From: an uncultured Verrucomicrobiota bacterium
GTDB lineage: Bacteria; Verrucomicrobiota; Kiritimatiellia; RFP12; UBA1067
Direction: 5' to 3'
DNA: 32,593 nt
Assembly: GCA_945834475.1 (NCBI GenBank)
Contig: CAMAHK010000018.1
Location: forward strand, 1-32,593
The stretch's first letter is position 1, and every line of letters starts with the position of its first letter. Shown here piece by piece: positions 16,029 through 23,807 of this stretch. The notes below the pieces were generated by a model, which saw nothing but the letters and a program-made list of their open reading frames with translations, was not told where the DNA came from and made no database searches. The position numbers and the translations under genes were made by a program.

Positions 16029-16119
16029 TTATGGTGATGAATAGATGAATAAGGGATAAAAATGCAGATGCTTTCGCGCCAACAATACATGATCGAGGTT
16101 CTGATTGGCGGAGGAACGA

Positions 16120-16368
16120 ATGATAGACAGCTTTGACGAACAAGTCCTGCAGCATGTGCGGGCGCTGAAGGCGATCCGCGAGAAGTTCCTCGCTGCGCCG
16201 AATCGTAAGGCGGCGTTGGTGGGGCTCCCGAAGCTCGAACCCGAGGACTACGCGGCGATCGTCGAGTCGTGGCCGAAGGACTACGACCGCATTCTCGCAA
16301 GATCCGAACGCACCGAAGCCGAAGTCGAGCCGCGAGCGCCGGGCGATGAAGAAGGGGAAGTAATATGA
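16120..16368 (+). CDS. Hypothetical protein
   Basis: 83-codon ORF with upstream gaggaacga; 4-bp overlap with the next ORF. Confidence 0.5.
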   Translation: MIDSFDEQVLQHVRALKAIREKFLAAPNRKAALVGLPKLEPEDYAAIVESWPKDYDRILARSERTEAEVEPRAPGDEEGEVI

Positions 16369-16598
16369 TACACGGACATGAAGTGCTGCGGATGATGGAG
16401 GGGAATAGCTACGCCTCCGCAGAGGAGTTGATCGCGGCCATCGTCGCGAAGTTTGGATCGGACGCACGATTCCATACATGCTCGGCTTCGGATATGGACG
16501 CGGCATCTCTCGTCGCCTTCTTCGAGGCGAAGGGCAAGTTCAAGCCGGCAGAGGGCGGTTTCACGATGGATCGCGGCAAGGTCTGCAAGGATTATTGA
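16365..16598 (+). CDS. YecH-like (DUF2492) metal-binding protein
   Basis: IHGHEVLRMMEGNSYASAEELIAAIVAKFGSDARFHTCSASDMDAASLVAFFEAKGKF matches the YecH family pattern. Confidence 0.8.
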   Translation: MIHGHEVLRMMEGNSYASAEELIAAIVAKFGSDARFHTCSASDMDAASLVAFFEAKGKFKPAEGGFTMDRGKVCKDY

Positions 16599-16839
16599 AA
16601 GGGTGCGAAAATGGCGGACGAGTTGAAGACATTGCCTATGGACGAAGGACTTGCTGCCGCGAGGCAGACGACTTCGACACGGATCGCGGCAAGATCTGTC
16701 CGATGGCGATGCACGTTGCTTTTGTCTATGCGGACATCCTCCGCTATGGCGGAACGATGCCGCGCATGAAGGACGGGGCGATCACATTCTGCTGCCCTGA
16801 CGCGGACGTGATCAACATCTTCGAGATTCGCAAGGAGTC

Positions 16840-17190
16840 ATGACCAAGGATGACGCATTCGCGAAGCTTGCGAGAAGCAAGTTCCGGAGCCGCTTCAAGC
16901 TCGCGGCGGATGACCTCGCCTACATCGATCGCGTCGGACTTGAGACGATCCGTCGCCATGCCGAGGACTTCGTGCGGGAGAAGCTCGGCCCCGCCGAGCC
17001 CAGGAACGACGGCAAGCAGATACCGATGCGAGGACATCCGATCTTCAAGGCCATGCACGGCTCGGCGATGTGCTGCCGAGGCTGCATGGAGAAGTGGTGG
17101 CATGTGAAGCGCGGCATTCCGCTTACGGACGAACAGAGGGCGAAAGCCGTCGATTTCCTGATGGCGTGGGTTGAGCGACGGATGGTATAA
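16840..17190 (+). CDS. DUF4186 family protein
   Basis: FRSRFKL...GLETIRRHAEDFV...NDGKQIPMRGHPIFKAMHGSAMCCRGCMEKWWHV matches the DUF4186 signature. Confidence 0.8.
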   Translation: MTKDDAFAKLARSKFRSRFKLAADDLAYIDRVGLETIRRHAEDFVREKLGPAEPRNDGKQIPMRGHPIFKAMHGSAMCCRGCMEKWWHVKRGIPLTDEQRAKAVDFLMAWVERRMV

Positions 17191-17204
17191 CCCGAGTTTC
17201 CTAG

Positions 17205-17270
17205 ATGAACGTCCGCGACAGCGAGGCCGTGGGGGCCTTGCTGGACGCGGCGGGCCACGAGGGGTCATAA
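17205..17270 (+). pseudogene. Sliver of a MiaB/RimO-type methylthiotransferase N-terminus
   Basis: MNVRDSEAVGALLDAAGHEGS* resembles the segment after the TFGCQ motif of MiaB (QMNxxDSExxxALLxxxGHE). Nothing else of the gene is present. Confidence 0.45.
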
Positions 17271-17480
17271 GGGTCCGTCCCGTCTGCCGTGGTCCATGAG
17301 CCAGAGGCTGTCGAGCTCGCTGATCGCGTTGAGCCAGGCGTTCTGCCTGTCCTCGTCTATCTCGCCGAGATCGAGAAGCTGCCGCTGGACGACGCGACGC
17401 CCCGTACGCGAGTTCTCCGCGACGCTCCAGTAGTCATGAACCTTGCCGTCCTTGAATCGTGATGTCTTGCGTAAAAACAT
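17265..17480 (-). mobile_element. IS1634-like (IS4-superfamily) transposase N-terminal fragment
   Basis: MFLRKTSRFKDGKVHDYWSVAENSRTGRRVVQRQLLDLGEIDEDRQNAW resembles the N-terminus of IS1634-type transposases. No catalytic core remains. Confidence 0.65.
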
Positions 17481-17616
17481 GAGGGTATTATCTCATAATG
17501 TCGCGGACGATGGGGGTGTGGTCTGGAGCAAGGTCGGCTAATTCGTCGATCAGAGCGTAGTCGTCGGGCTGTCCAACTCCTTATGGCGTAGCGCGACTCG
17601 AAAGATTGAATAGTGC

Positions 17617-17641
17617 TATAATATTCCATATGAATGTTATA
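17617..17641. promoter_or_regulatory. 25-bp imperfect palindrome over a -10 box upstream of the uronate operon
   Basis: TATAATATTC-CATAT-GAATGTTATA (9/10 arm positions match). TATAAT at 17617-17622 is extended (TGC). Confidence 0.5.
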
Positions 17642-17699
17642 TCCCATCATCCGGGAATATGATAAAATAACACTGATTTGAAGGAAGGTTATTTGTACT

Positions 17700-18803
17700 A
17701 TGTCTGAATCTCTTAATGTGAAGCCTGCGGGTTCCTGTCTGTGGGATGCCGCGTCCCTTGGTGAAATCATGCTTCGTCTCGATCCCGGCGACGGGCGCAT
17801 CCATACGACGCGCACCTTCGACGTCTGGGAAGGCGGCGGCGAATACAATGTCGTCAGAGGTCTCCGTCGCTGCTTCGGTCTCAAGACGACGGCCGTGACG
17901 GCGTTCGCCGACAATCCGGTCGGGCGTCTCGTCGAGGACTTCATGCTCCAGGGCGGCGTCGACGTCAGCCACGTGAAGTGGGCGAAGTTCGACGGCATCG
18001 GCCGCGAGGTCCGCAACGGACTCAACTTCGTCGAGCGCGGCTACGGCTGCCGCGGTGCGCGTTCGTGCGCCGACCGCGGGCTCACGGCCGTCTCGCAGCT
18101 TAAGCCCGGCGACATTGACTGGGATCAGCTCTTCGGCAAGGAGGGCGTCCGCTGGTTCCACACGGGCGGCATCTTCGCCGCGCTTTCCGAGACGACGGCC
18201 GAAGTCGCGATCGAGGCCCTCAAGGCCGCGAAAAAGTACGGCACGGTGACCTCGTACGACCTCAACTACCGCGCGTCGCTCTGGAAGTCCATCGGCGGCC
18301 AGGCGAAGGCGCAGGAGGTCAACAAGGAGATCGCGAAGTACGTCGACGTGATGATCGGCAACGAGGAAGACTTCACGGCGGCGCTCGGCATCGAGGTCGA
18401 GGGCGTGGACGCGAATCTGACGGCGCTCCCGATCGAGGGCTTCAAGAAGATGATCGAGAAGGCCGTGTCGATCTACCCGAACTTCAAGGCCGTCGCGACG
18501 ACGCTCCGCAGTGTGAAGTCCGCGACGATCAACGACTGGTCGGCGATCTGCTGGTACAAGGGCGAATTGCATGAGTCCATCCAGCGTCCCGGCCTCGAGA
18601 TCTACGACCGCGTCGGCGGCGGCGACTCGTTCGCGTCGGGGCTCATCTACGGCTTCATGACGTTCGACGACGCCGAGAAGGCCGTCAATTACGGCGCGGC
18701 GCACGGTGCGCTCGCGATGACGACCCCGGGCGACACGTCGATGGCCACGAAGGCCGATGTCGAGAAGCTGGTCGGCGGCGGAAGCGCACGAGTTGACCGT
18801 TGA
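17700..18803 (+). CDS. kdgK: 2-keto-3-deoxygluconate kinase (PfkB family)
   Basis: GEIMLRLDPGDGRI..., DRVGGGDSFASGLIYG PfkB signature; next to a KDPG aldolase gene. Confidence 0.88.
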   Translation: MSESLNVKPAGSCLWDAASLGEIMLRLDPGDGRIHTTRTFDVWEGGGEYNVVRGLRRCFGLKTTAVTAFADNPVGRLVEDFMLQGGVDVSHVKWAKFDGIGREVRNGLNFVERGYGCRGARSCADRGLTAVSQLKPGDIDWDQLFGKEGVRWFHTGGIFAALSETTAEVAIEALKAAKKYGTVTSYDLNYRASLWKSIGGQAKAQEVNKEIAKYVDVMIGNEEDFTAALGIEVEGVDANLTALPIEGFKKMIEKAVSIYPNFKAVATTLRSVKSATINDWSAICWYKGELHESIQRPGLEIYDRVGGGDSFASGLIYGFMTFDDAEKAVNYGAAHGALAMTTPGDTSMATKADVEKLVGGGSARVDR

Positions 18804-18818
18804 GGTGGTCAACTCGTG
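18787..18818 (+). repeat. Perfect 12-bp-stem hairpin with the kdgK stop codon in its loop
   Basis: CACGAGTTGACC-gttgaggt-GGTCAACTCGTG; TGA at 18801-18803. Confidence 0.9.
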
Positions 18819-18820
18819 AG

Positions 18821-18848
18821 CGATAAGAGATAAGCGATAAGTGATAAG
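18821..18848 (+). repeat. Heptanucleotide array A, (NGATAAG)4
   Basis: CGATAAG AGATAAG CGATAAG TGATAAG, running into TGAAGGAG (SD of kdgA). Confidence 0.95.
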
Positions 18849-18863
18849 TGAAGGAGTTTTGAG

Positions 18864-19505
18864 ATGGATATGATCAAGACCATGGCGGCGGCTCGGATTA
18901 TTCCGGTCATTGTCATTGAGGATCTCGCGAAGGCGGTGCCGCTGGCGCAGGCGCTCGTGAAGGGCGGCTTGCCGGTTCTGGAAGTCACCTTCCGCACGGC
19001 GTGTGCGGCGGAGGCGATCGCGAAGATCAAGCAGGAGGTTCCGGGCGCGGTGCTGATCGCGGGTACGGTCCTCAAGCTCGAGCAGCTCAAGGCCGCGAAA
19101 GCGGCGGGTGCCGAGGCGTGTGTCGCGCCGGGGTTCGATCCGGCAATCGTCAGCGCGGCGAACGAGATGGGCATGCCGTTCTGTCCGGGCGTGGCGACGG
19201 CGTCGGAACTCAGCCAGGCGCTCGCGCTCGGCTGCAGTTTCGTCAAGTTCTTCCCGGCCGAATCGGCGGGCGGTGTCAAGTACATCAAGGATCTTCTCGG
19301 CGCGTTCCGCTGGACGGGTGTCACGTTCATGCCCACGGGCGGCGTGAAGCTCTCGAATGTCGCGGACTACCTCTCGGTTCCCGAGATCATCTGCTGCGGC
19401 GGCACGTGGATCGCCCCGAAGGACGCGATCAAGTCGGGCGACTGGGCGACGATCGAGAAGCTGGCGTCCGAAGCGGCCGCCCTTGCCAAGGAGATCAAGA
19501 AATGA
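18864..19505 (+). CDS. eda: KDPG/KHG aldolase
   Basis: RIIPVIVIEDLAKAVPLAQALVKGGLPVLEVTFRT...VLIAGTV...FVKFFPAE...FMPTGGV. Confidence 0.95.
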   Translation: MDMIKTMAAARIIPVIVIEDLAKAVPLAQALVKGGLPVLEVTFRTACAAEAIAKIKQEVPGAVLIAGTVLKLEQLKAAKAAGAEACVAPGFDPAIVSAANEMGMPFCPGVATASELSQALALGCSFVKFFPAESAGGVKYIKDLLGAFRWTGVTFMPTGGVKLSNVADYLSVPEIICCGGTWIAPKDAIKSGDWATIEKLASEAAALAKEIKK

Positions 19506-20914
19506 AAATGAGCAACTTCCGCTGGGTCATCTGCGCGCTTCTCTTCTTCGCGACGACGGTCAACTACCTAGATCGTCAGGTGTTGTCGCTGACGTGGAAG
19601 GACTTCATTGCGCCGGAGTTCAACTGGACGGACAACGACTACGGCACGATCACGGCCGTCTTCTCGATCATCTACGCGCTCTGCAATCTCTTTGCGGGCA
19701 AGTTCATCGACTGGATGGGCACGAAGAAGGGTTACCTCTGGGCGATCTTCATCTGGTCTCTCGGCGCGTGCCTGCACGCGGCCTGCGGCGTCGGGACGGG
19801 CTGGCTCAAGGCGGCGGGGTTCGTCTCGATGATGGGCATCACCGTCTCGGTCTGGCTCTTCCTCGCCTGCCGCGCGGTGCTCGCGCTCGGCGAAGCGGGC
19901 AACTTTCCGGCGGCGATCAAGGTGACGGCCGAGTACTTCCCAAAGAAGGACCGCGCGTTCTCGACCTCGATCTTCAACTCGGGCTCGTCCGTCGGTGCGC
20001 TCGCCGCACCGCTCACGATTCCGCTCATCGCGAAGTTCTGCGGCTGGGAGTGGGCGTTCATCATCATCGGTGCCCTCGGCTTCGTGTGGATGGGCTTCTG
20101 GATGTGGCTCTACAAGAAGCCGGCGGAGAATCCGCGCGTCAATGCGGAGGAGCTTGCGTATATTCAGCAGGATGAAGAGGGAACCGACGGGCGCTCTGGC
20201 GCTCCCGCACCCTTGCCCGATGAGGCGGCTGCGCCGCGGATCTCGTACGCCAAGGCGTTTTCGCTGCCGCAGACCTGGGCGCTGGTCTTGGGTCGCTTCT
20301 TGACCGATGGCGTGTGGTGGTTCTTCCTCTTCTGGACGCCGGGATACCTCTCCGACCAGTTTGGCTACAAGAGCTCGGACGGCATGGGCATGGCGCTCAT
20401 CTTCACGCTCTACGTGATCGTCACGTTCGTCTCGATCTACCTCTGCAAGCTGCCGACGATCATGGTCGACAAGAAGGGAATGAATCCGTACGAGGGCCGT
20501 ATGGTCGCGATGTTCGTCTTCGCGTGCTTCCCGCTCCTCGCGCTCGGCGCTCAGCCGCTCGGCGCGTTTTCGGCGTGGTGGCCGGCGATTCTGATCGGTC
20601 TCGCGTGCGCGGGACACCAGGCGTGGTCCGCGAACGTCTACTCGGTCGTGGGCGACATGTTCCCGAAGTCCACGATCGGCACGCTCACCGGCATCGCCCA
20701 GTTCGCGGCCGGCTGCGGCAGCTTCATGGTCAACAAGTCCGCCGGCAAGCTCTTCACCTACGCGGCCGAGCAGGGCGATGCGTTCACCTTCTGCGGCTAC
20801 TCGGGCAAGCCCGCAGGCTACATGATCCTCTTCAGCTACTGCGCCGTCGCCTACATCATCGGCTGGGCGTGCATGAAGGGACTCGTGCCGCACTATAAGA
20901 AAGTCGAACTTTAA
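19502..20914 (+). CDS. exuT: MFS hexuronate transporter (ExuT-like)
   Basis: NFRWVICALLFFATTVNYLDRQVLSLTWKDF and many TM segments. Located between eda and uxuA. ATGA overlap with eda. Confidence 0.88.
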   Translation: MKMSNFRWVICALLFFATTVNYLDRQVLSLTWKDFIAPEFNWTDNDYGTITAVFSIIYALCNLFAGKFIDWMGTKKGYLWAIFIWSLGACLHAACGVGTGWLKAAGFVSMMGITVSVWLFLACRAVLALGEAGNFPAAIKVTAEYFPKKDRAFSTSIFNSGSSVGALAAPLTIPLIAKFCGWEWAFIIIGALGFVWMGFWMWLYKKPAENPRVNAEELAYIQQDEEGTDGRSGAPAPLPDEAAAPRISYAKAFSLPQTWALVLGRFLTDGVWWFFLFWTPGYLSDQFGYKSSDGMGMALIFTLYVIVTFVSIYLCKLPTIMVDKKGMNPYEGRMVAMFVFACFPLLALGAQPLGAFSAWWPAILIGLACAGHQAWSANVYSVVGDMFPKSTIGTLTGIAQFAAGCGSFMVNKSAGKLFTYAAEQGDAFTFCGYSGKPAGYMILFSYCAVAYIIGWACMKGLVPHYKKVEL

Positions 20915-20919
20915 TCCAT

Positions 20920-20940
20920 CACTTATCACTTAACACTATG
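20920..20940 (+). repeat. Heptanucleotide array B running into the uxuA start codon
   Basis: CACTTAT CACTTAA CACTATG. Confidence 0.85.
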
Positions 20941-22107
20941 AAACAAGGTTGGAGATGGTATGGCGATGCTGACGCCATTACGCTGAAGGAAATCCGTCAG
21001 GCGGGCGTGACCGATGTGGTTGCGGCCCTTTACGAGCGCAAGCCGGGCGAAGTCTGGCCCGTCGCCGAGATCAAGGCGCGCGCGAAGAAGGTGAAGGATC
21101 ACGGCATGGTCTGGTCCGTCGTCGAGTCCGTGCCGATTCACGAGGACATCAAGAAGCACACGGGCGACTACCTCAAGTATGTCGCTGCCTACAAGCAGAC
21201 CCTGCGCAACCTCGCGAAGTGCGGCATCAAGACGGTGTGCTACAACTTCATGCCGGTCCTGGACTGGACGCGCTCGAACCTCACGTACGCGCTTCCCGAC
21301 GGCTCGACCTGCCTTGAGTACAACGAGTACGAGCTTGCGGGCTTCGACATGTTCTACCTGAAGCGCCCGGGCGCGGAAAAGGAATACGACAAGAAGACGA
21401 AGGACCGCGCGACGAAGCTCTGGAAGAAGCTCTCCGCCAAGGAGAAGAAGCGCGTCGCCGATTCCGTTCTCTGCGGACTTCCCGGCACGGTCGACGACCT
21501 GACGCCCGAGGAGTTCCTTGCGCAGCTCAAGACCTACGAGGGCATTGATGACAAGAAGCTCCGCGAGAACATGTACTGGTTCCTCAACGAGATCTCGCCG
21601 GTCCTCGAGGAGACGGGCGTGAACATGTGCATCCATCCGGATGATCCGCCGCATCCGATCTTTGGGCTGCCGCGCATTCTCTCGAATGCGAAGGACATCG
21701 CCCAGATGTACAAGGAATGTCCCTCGAAGCACGTCGGCCTCACGCTCTGCACGGGCTCGCTCGGCGGCGACCCGAAGAACAACGCGGTCGAGATCATGAA
21801 GAAGTTCGGCAAGCGCGTCTACTTCTGCCACTTCCGCAACCTCGAGTATACCGACGACAAGGTCTTCCACGAGTCGCAGTGCCACCTCGTCGGTAACACC
21901 GACATGCCGAAGCTCTTTGAGGAGTTCCTCAAGGAGGAGAAGCGCCGCGGCGAGAAGATCGTGGTTCGTCCTGACCACGGACGCTTCCTCGAGATCGACA
22001 AGGGCCGCAAGTGCTATTGCGGCTACAGCTATGGCGGACGCCTCATCGGCCTCGCTGAACTGCGCGGTCTTGAAATCGGCCTCAAGTACGCGAAGAAAGG
22101 TCTCTGA
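20938..22107 (+). CDS. uxuA: Mannonate dehydratase
   Basis: QGWRWYGDADAITLKEIRQAGVTDVVAALY...GMVWSVVESVPIHEDIK...NFMPVLDWTRS...CIHPDDPP. Confidence 0.97.
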   Translation: MKQGWRWYGDADAITLKEIRQAGVTDVVAALYERKPGEVWPVAEIKARAKKVKDHGMVWSVVESVPIHEDIKKHTGDYLKYVAAYKQTLRNLAKCGIKTVCYNFMPVLDWTRSNLTYALPDGSTCLEYNEYELAGFDMFYLKRPGAEKEYDKKTKDRATKLWKKLSAKEKKRVADSVLCGLPGTVDDLTPEEFLAQLKTYEGIDDKKLRENMYWFLNEISPVLEETGVNMCIHPDDPPHPIFGLPRILSNAKDIAQMYKECPSKHVGLTLCTGSLGGDPKNNAVEIMKKFGKRVYFCHFRNLEYTDDKVFHESQCHLVGNTDMPKLFEEFLKEEKRRGEKIVVRPDHGRFLEIDKGRKCYCGYSYGGRLIGLAELRGLEIGLKYAKKGL

Positions 22108-23717
22108 TGAAACTCTCCCTCGATTCGATCAAGAACGAACCGTTGGCCTGGATCAAGGCCGGCGTGGAACTGCCGGCGTTTGATGTGTGCGCGATGCGCG
22201 AGATGACCGAAGCCGCTCCTGAATGGGTGCACTTCGGTGCGGGCAACATCTTCCGCGGTTTCATCGGCTCGCTGAGCCAGAAGCTCCTCAACGACGGCGA
22301 GGCGAAGACGGGCATCATCGCGTGCGACACGTTCGACTACGAGGTGATCGACAAGATTTACACGGCGTTCGACTCGCTGACGCTGAATGTCCTTCTCAAT
22401 CCCGACGGCACGGTCTCGAAGGAAGTGCTCGCGGGCGTCGCGAAGGGCATCAAGGCGAACTTCGCCGATGCCGCCGCGAAGGCCGAGCTGAAGAAGATCT
22501 TCCGCGCACCCTCGCTCAAGATGCTCTCGTTCACGATCACCGAGAAGGGCTATCAGCTGCGCCGTCCCGACGGCTCGCTGATGCCGGTCGTCGAGGCCGA
22601 CATGAAGGAGGGTCCCGAGACGAGCCGCCACGCGATGGCGGTCGTCGCGGCGCTTCTCCTCGAGCGTTTTAACGCCGGGAAACTGCCGATGGCGGTCGTG
22701 TCGATGGACAACTGCTCGCACAACGGCGAGAAGCTGAAGGCGGGTGTCGTCGAGATGGCCGAGGCGTGGGTGAAGAACGGCTTCGCGCCGGCCGCGTACC
22801 TTGACTACGTGAAGGACGAGTCGGTCGTCTCGTTCCCGTGGTCGATGATCGACAAGATCACGCCGCGTCCGCACCCGATGGTCGTCGAGCAGCTGACGAA
22901 GGACGGCATCGAGGGCATGGAGCCGATCGTCACGGAGAAGAAAACCTTCATCGCGCCGTTCGTCAACGCCGAGAAGCCGCAGTATCTCGTGATCGAGGAT
23001 CGCTTCCCGAACGGACGTCCCGCGCTCGAGAAGGCGGGCGTGTACCTGACGGACCGTGAGACGGTCAACAACACCGAGAAGATGAAGGTGACGACGTGTT
23101 TGAATCCGCTCCACACGGCGATGTCGATGTACGGCTGCCTCCTCGGCTACACGCTCATCTGCAAGGAGATGCAGGACGAAGACATCGTCAAGCTCGTCAA
23201 GCGCCTGGGCTACGTCGAGGGCCTTCCGGTCGTCGTCGATCCGAAGATCCTCTCGCCGAAGGCGTTTATCGACGAGGTCGTCAATGAGCGTCTCCCCAAT
23301 GTCTTCATGCCGGACGATCCGCGCCGCATCGCGACCGACACGTCACAGAAGGTCGGCATCCGCTTCGGCGAGACGGTGAAGAGTTACGTCGCGACGGGCC
23401 GCGACCTCAATGAACTCGTCGCGCTGCCGCTCGCGATCGCAGGCTGGCTCCGCTACCTCCTCGCGGTCGATGACGCGGGCGAGGCGATGGAAGTCTCGGC
23501 CGATCCGCTCAAGGACGAGCTGCAGGCGAAGCTTCAGGGCGTCGTCTGGAACGATCCCGCGTCGTATGCGGGACAGATCCGTCCGATCCTCGCGAACGCG
23601 TCGATCTTCGGCTCCGACCTGACGGCGATGCCGCTCGCGGACAAGATCGAGGGCTACTTCAAGAAGCTCCTCGCCGGTCCGGGCTCCGCGCGGAAGCTGT
23701 TGCAGGAGGAACTGTAA
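22107..23717 (+). CDS. uxuB: Fructuronate reductase / mannitol dehydrogenase family
   Basis: HFGAGNIFRGFIGSL...STDNCSHNGEK-like (SMDNCSHNGEKL)...NPLHTAMSMYGCLLG. One-base overlap with uxuA. Confidence 0.88.
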   Translation: MKLSLDSIKNEPLAWIKAGVELPAFDVCAMREMTEAAPEWVHFGAGNIFRGFIGSLSQKLLNDGEAKTGIIACDTFDYEVIDKIYTAFDSLTLNVLLNPDGTVSKEVLAGVAKGIKANFADAAAKAELKKIFRAPSLKMLSFTITEKGYQLRRPDGSLMPVVEADMKEGPETSRHAMAVVAALLLERFNAGKLPMAVVSMDNCSHNGEKLKAGVVEMAEAWVKNGFAPAAYLDYVKDESVVSFPWSMIDKITPRPHPMVVEQLTKDGIEGMEPIVTEKKTFIAPFVNAEKPQYLVIEDRFPNGRPALEKAGVYLTDRETVNNTEKMKVTTCLNPLHTAMSMYGCLLGYTLICKEMQDEDIVKLVKRLGYVEGLPVVVDPKILSPKAFIDEVVNERLPNVFMPDDPRRIATDTSQKVGIRFGETVKSYVATGRDLNELVALPLAIAGWLRYLLAVDDAGEAMEVSADPLKDELQAKLQGVVWNDPASYAGQIRPILANASIFGSDLTAMPLADKIEGYFKKLLAGPGSARKLLQEEL

Positions 23718-23772
23718 ACTTTTACCCGCCGCGGGCGAGACGCACTGCGGTACGGGGAGAACCTCCCTCCGC

Positions 23773-23807
23773 CACTTATCGCTTATCGCTTATCACTTAT
23801 CTCTATG
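23773..23807 (+). repeat. Heptanucleotide array C running into the uxaC start codon
   Basis: CACTTAT CGCTTAT CGCTTAT CACTTAT CTCTATG. Confidence 0.95.

Noticed and set aside
17637-18812. 391-aa minus-strand ORF opposite kdgK
   Set aside because: Antisense shadow. kdgK has clear PfkB motifs in the sense frame.
19001-19501. N-terminal extension of the exuT ORF overlapping eda
   Set aside because: Gly/Arg-rich out-of-frame reading of eda. The transporter starts naturally at 19502 with an ATGA overlap.
19568-20929. 453-aa minus-strand ORF
   Set aside because: Antisense shadow of the exuT-like gene.
22029-23114. 361-aa minus-strand ORF opposite uxuA/uxuB
   Set aside because: Low-complexity R/H/D/L-rich shadow ORF.
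23717-23772. Terminator between uxuB and uxaC (GGGAG-aac-CTCCC)
   Set aside because: Only a 5-bp stem, no T-run, and followed by array C; not convincing as a terminator.
18821-23807. Heptad arrays as CRISPR or sigma-factor sites
   Set aside because: No spacers and no cas genes. They lie inside an operon, next to start codons, not at promoter spacing.
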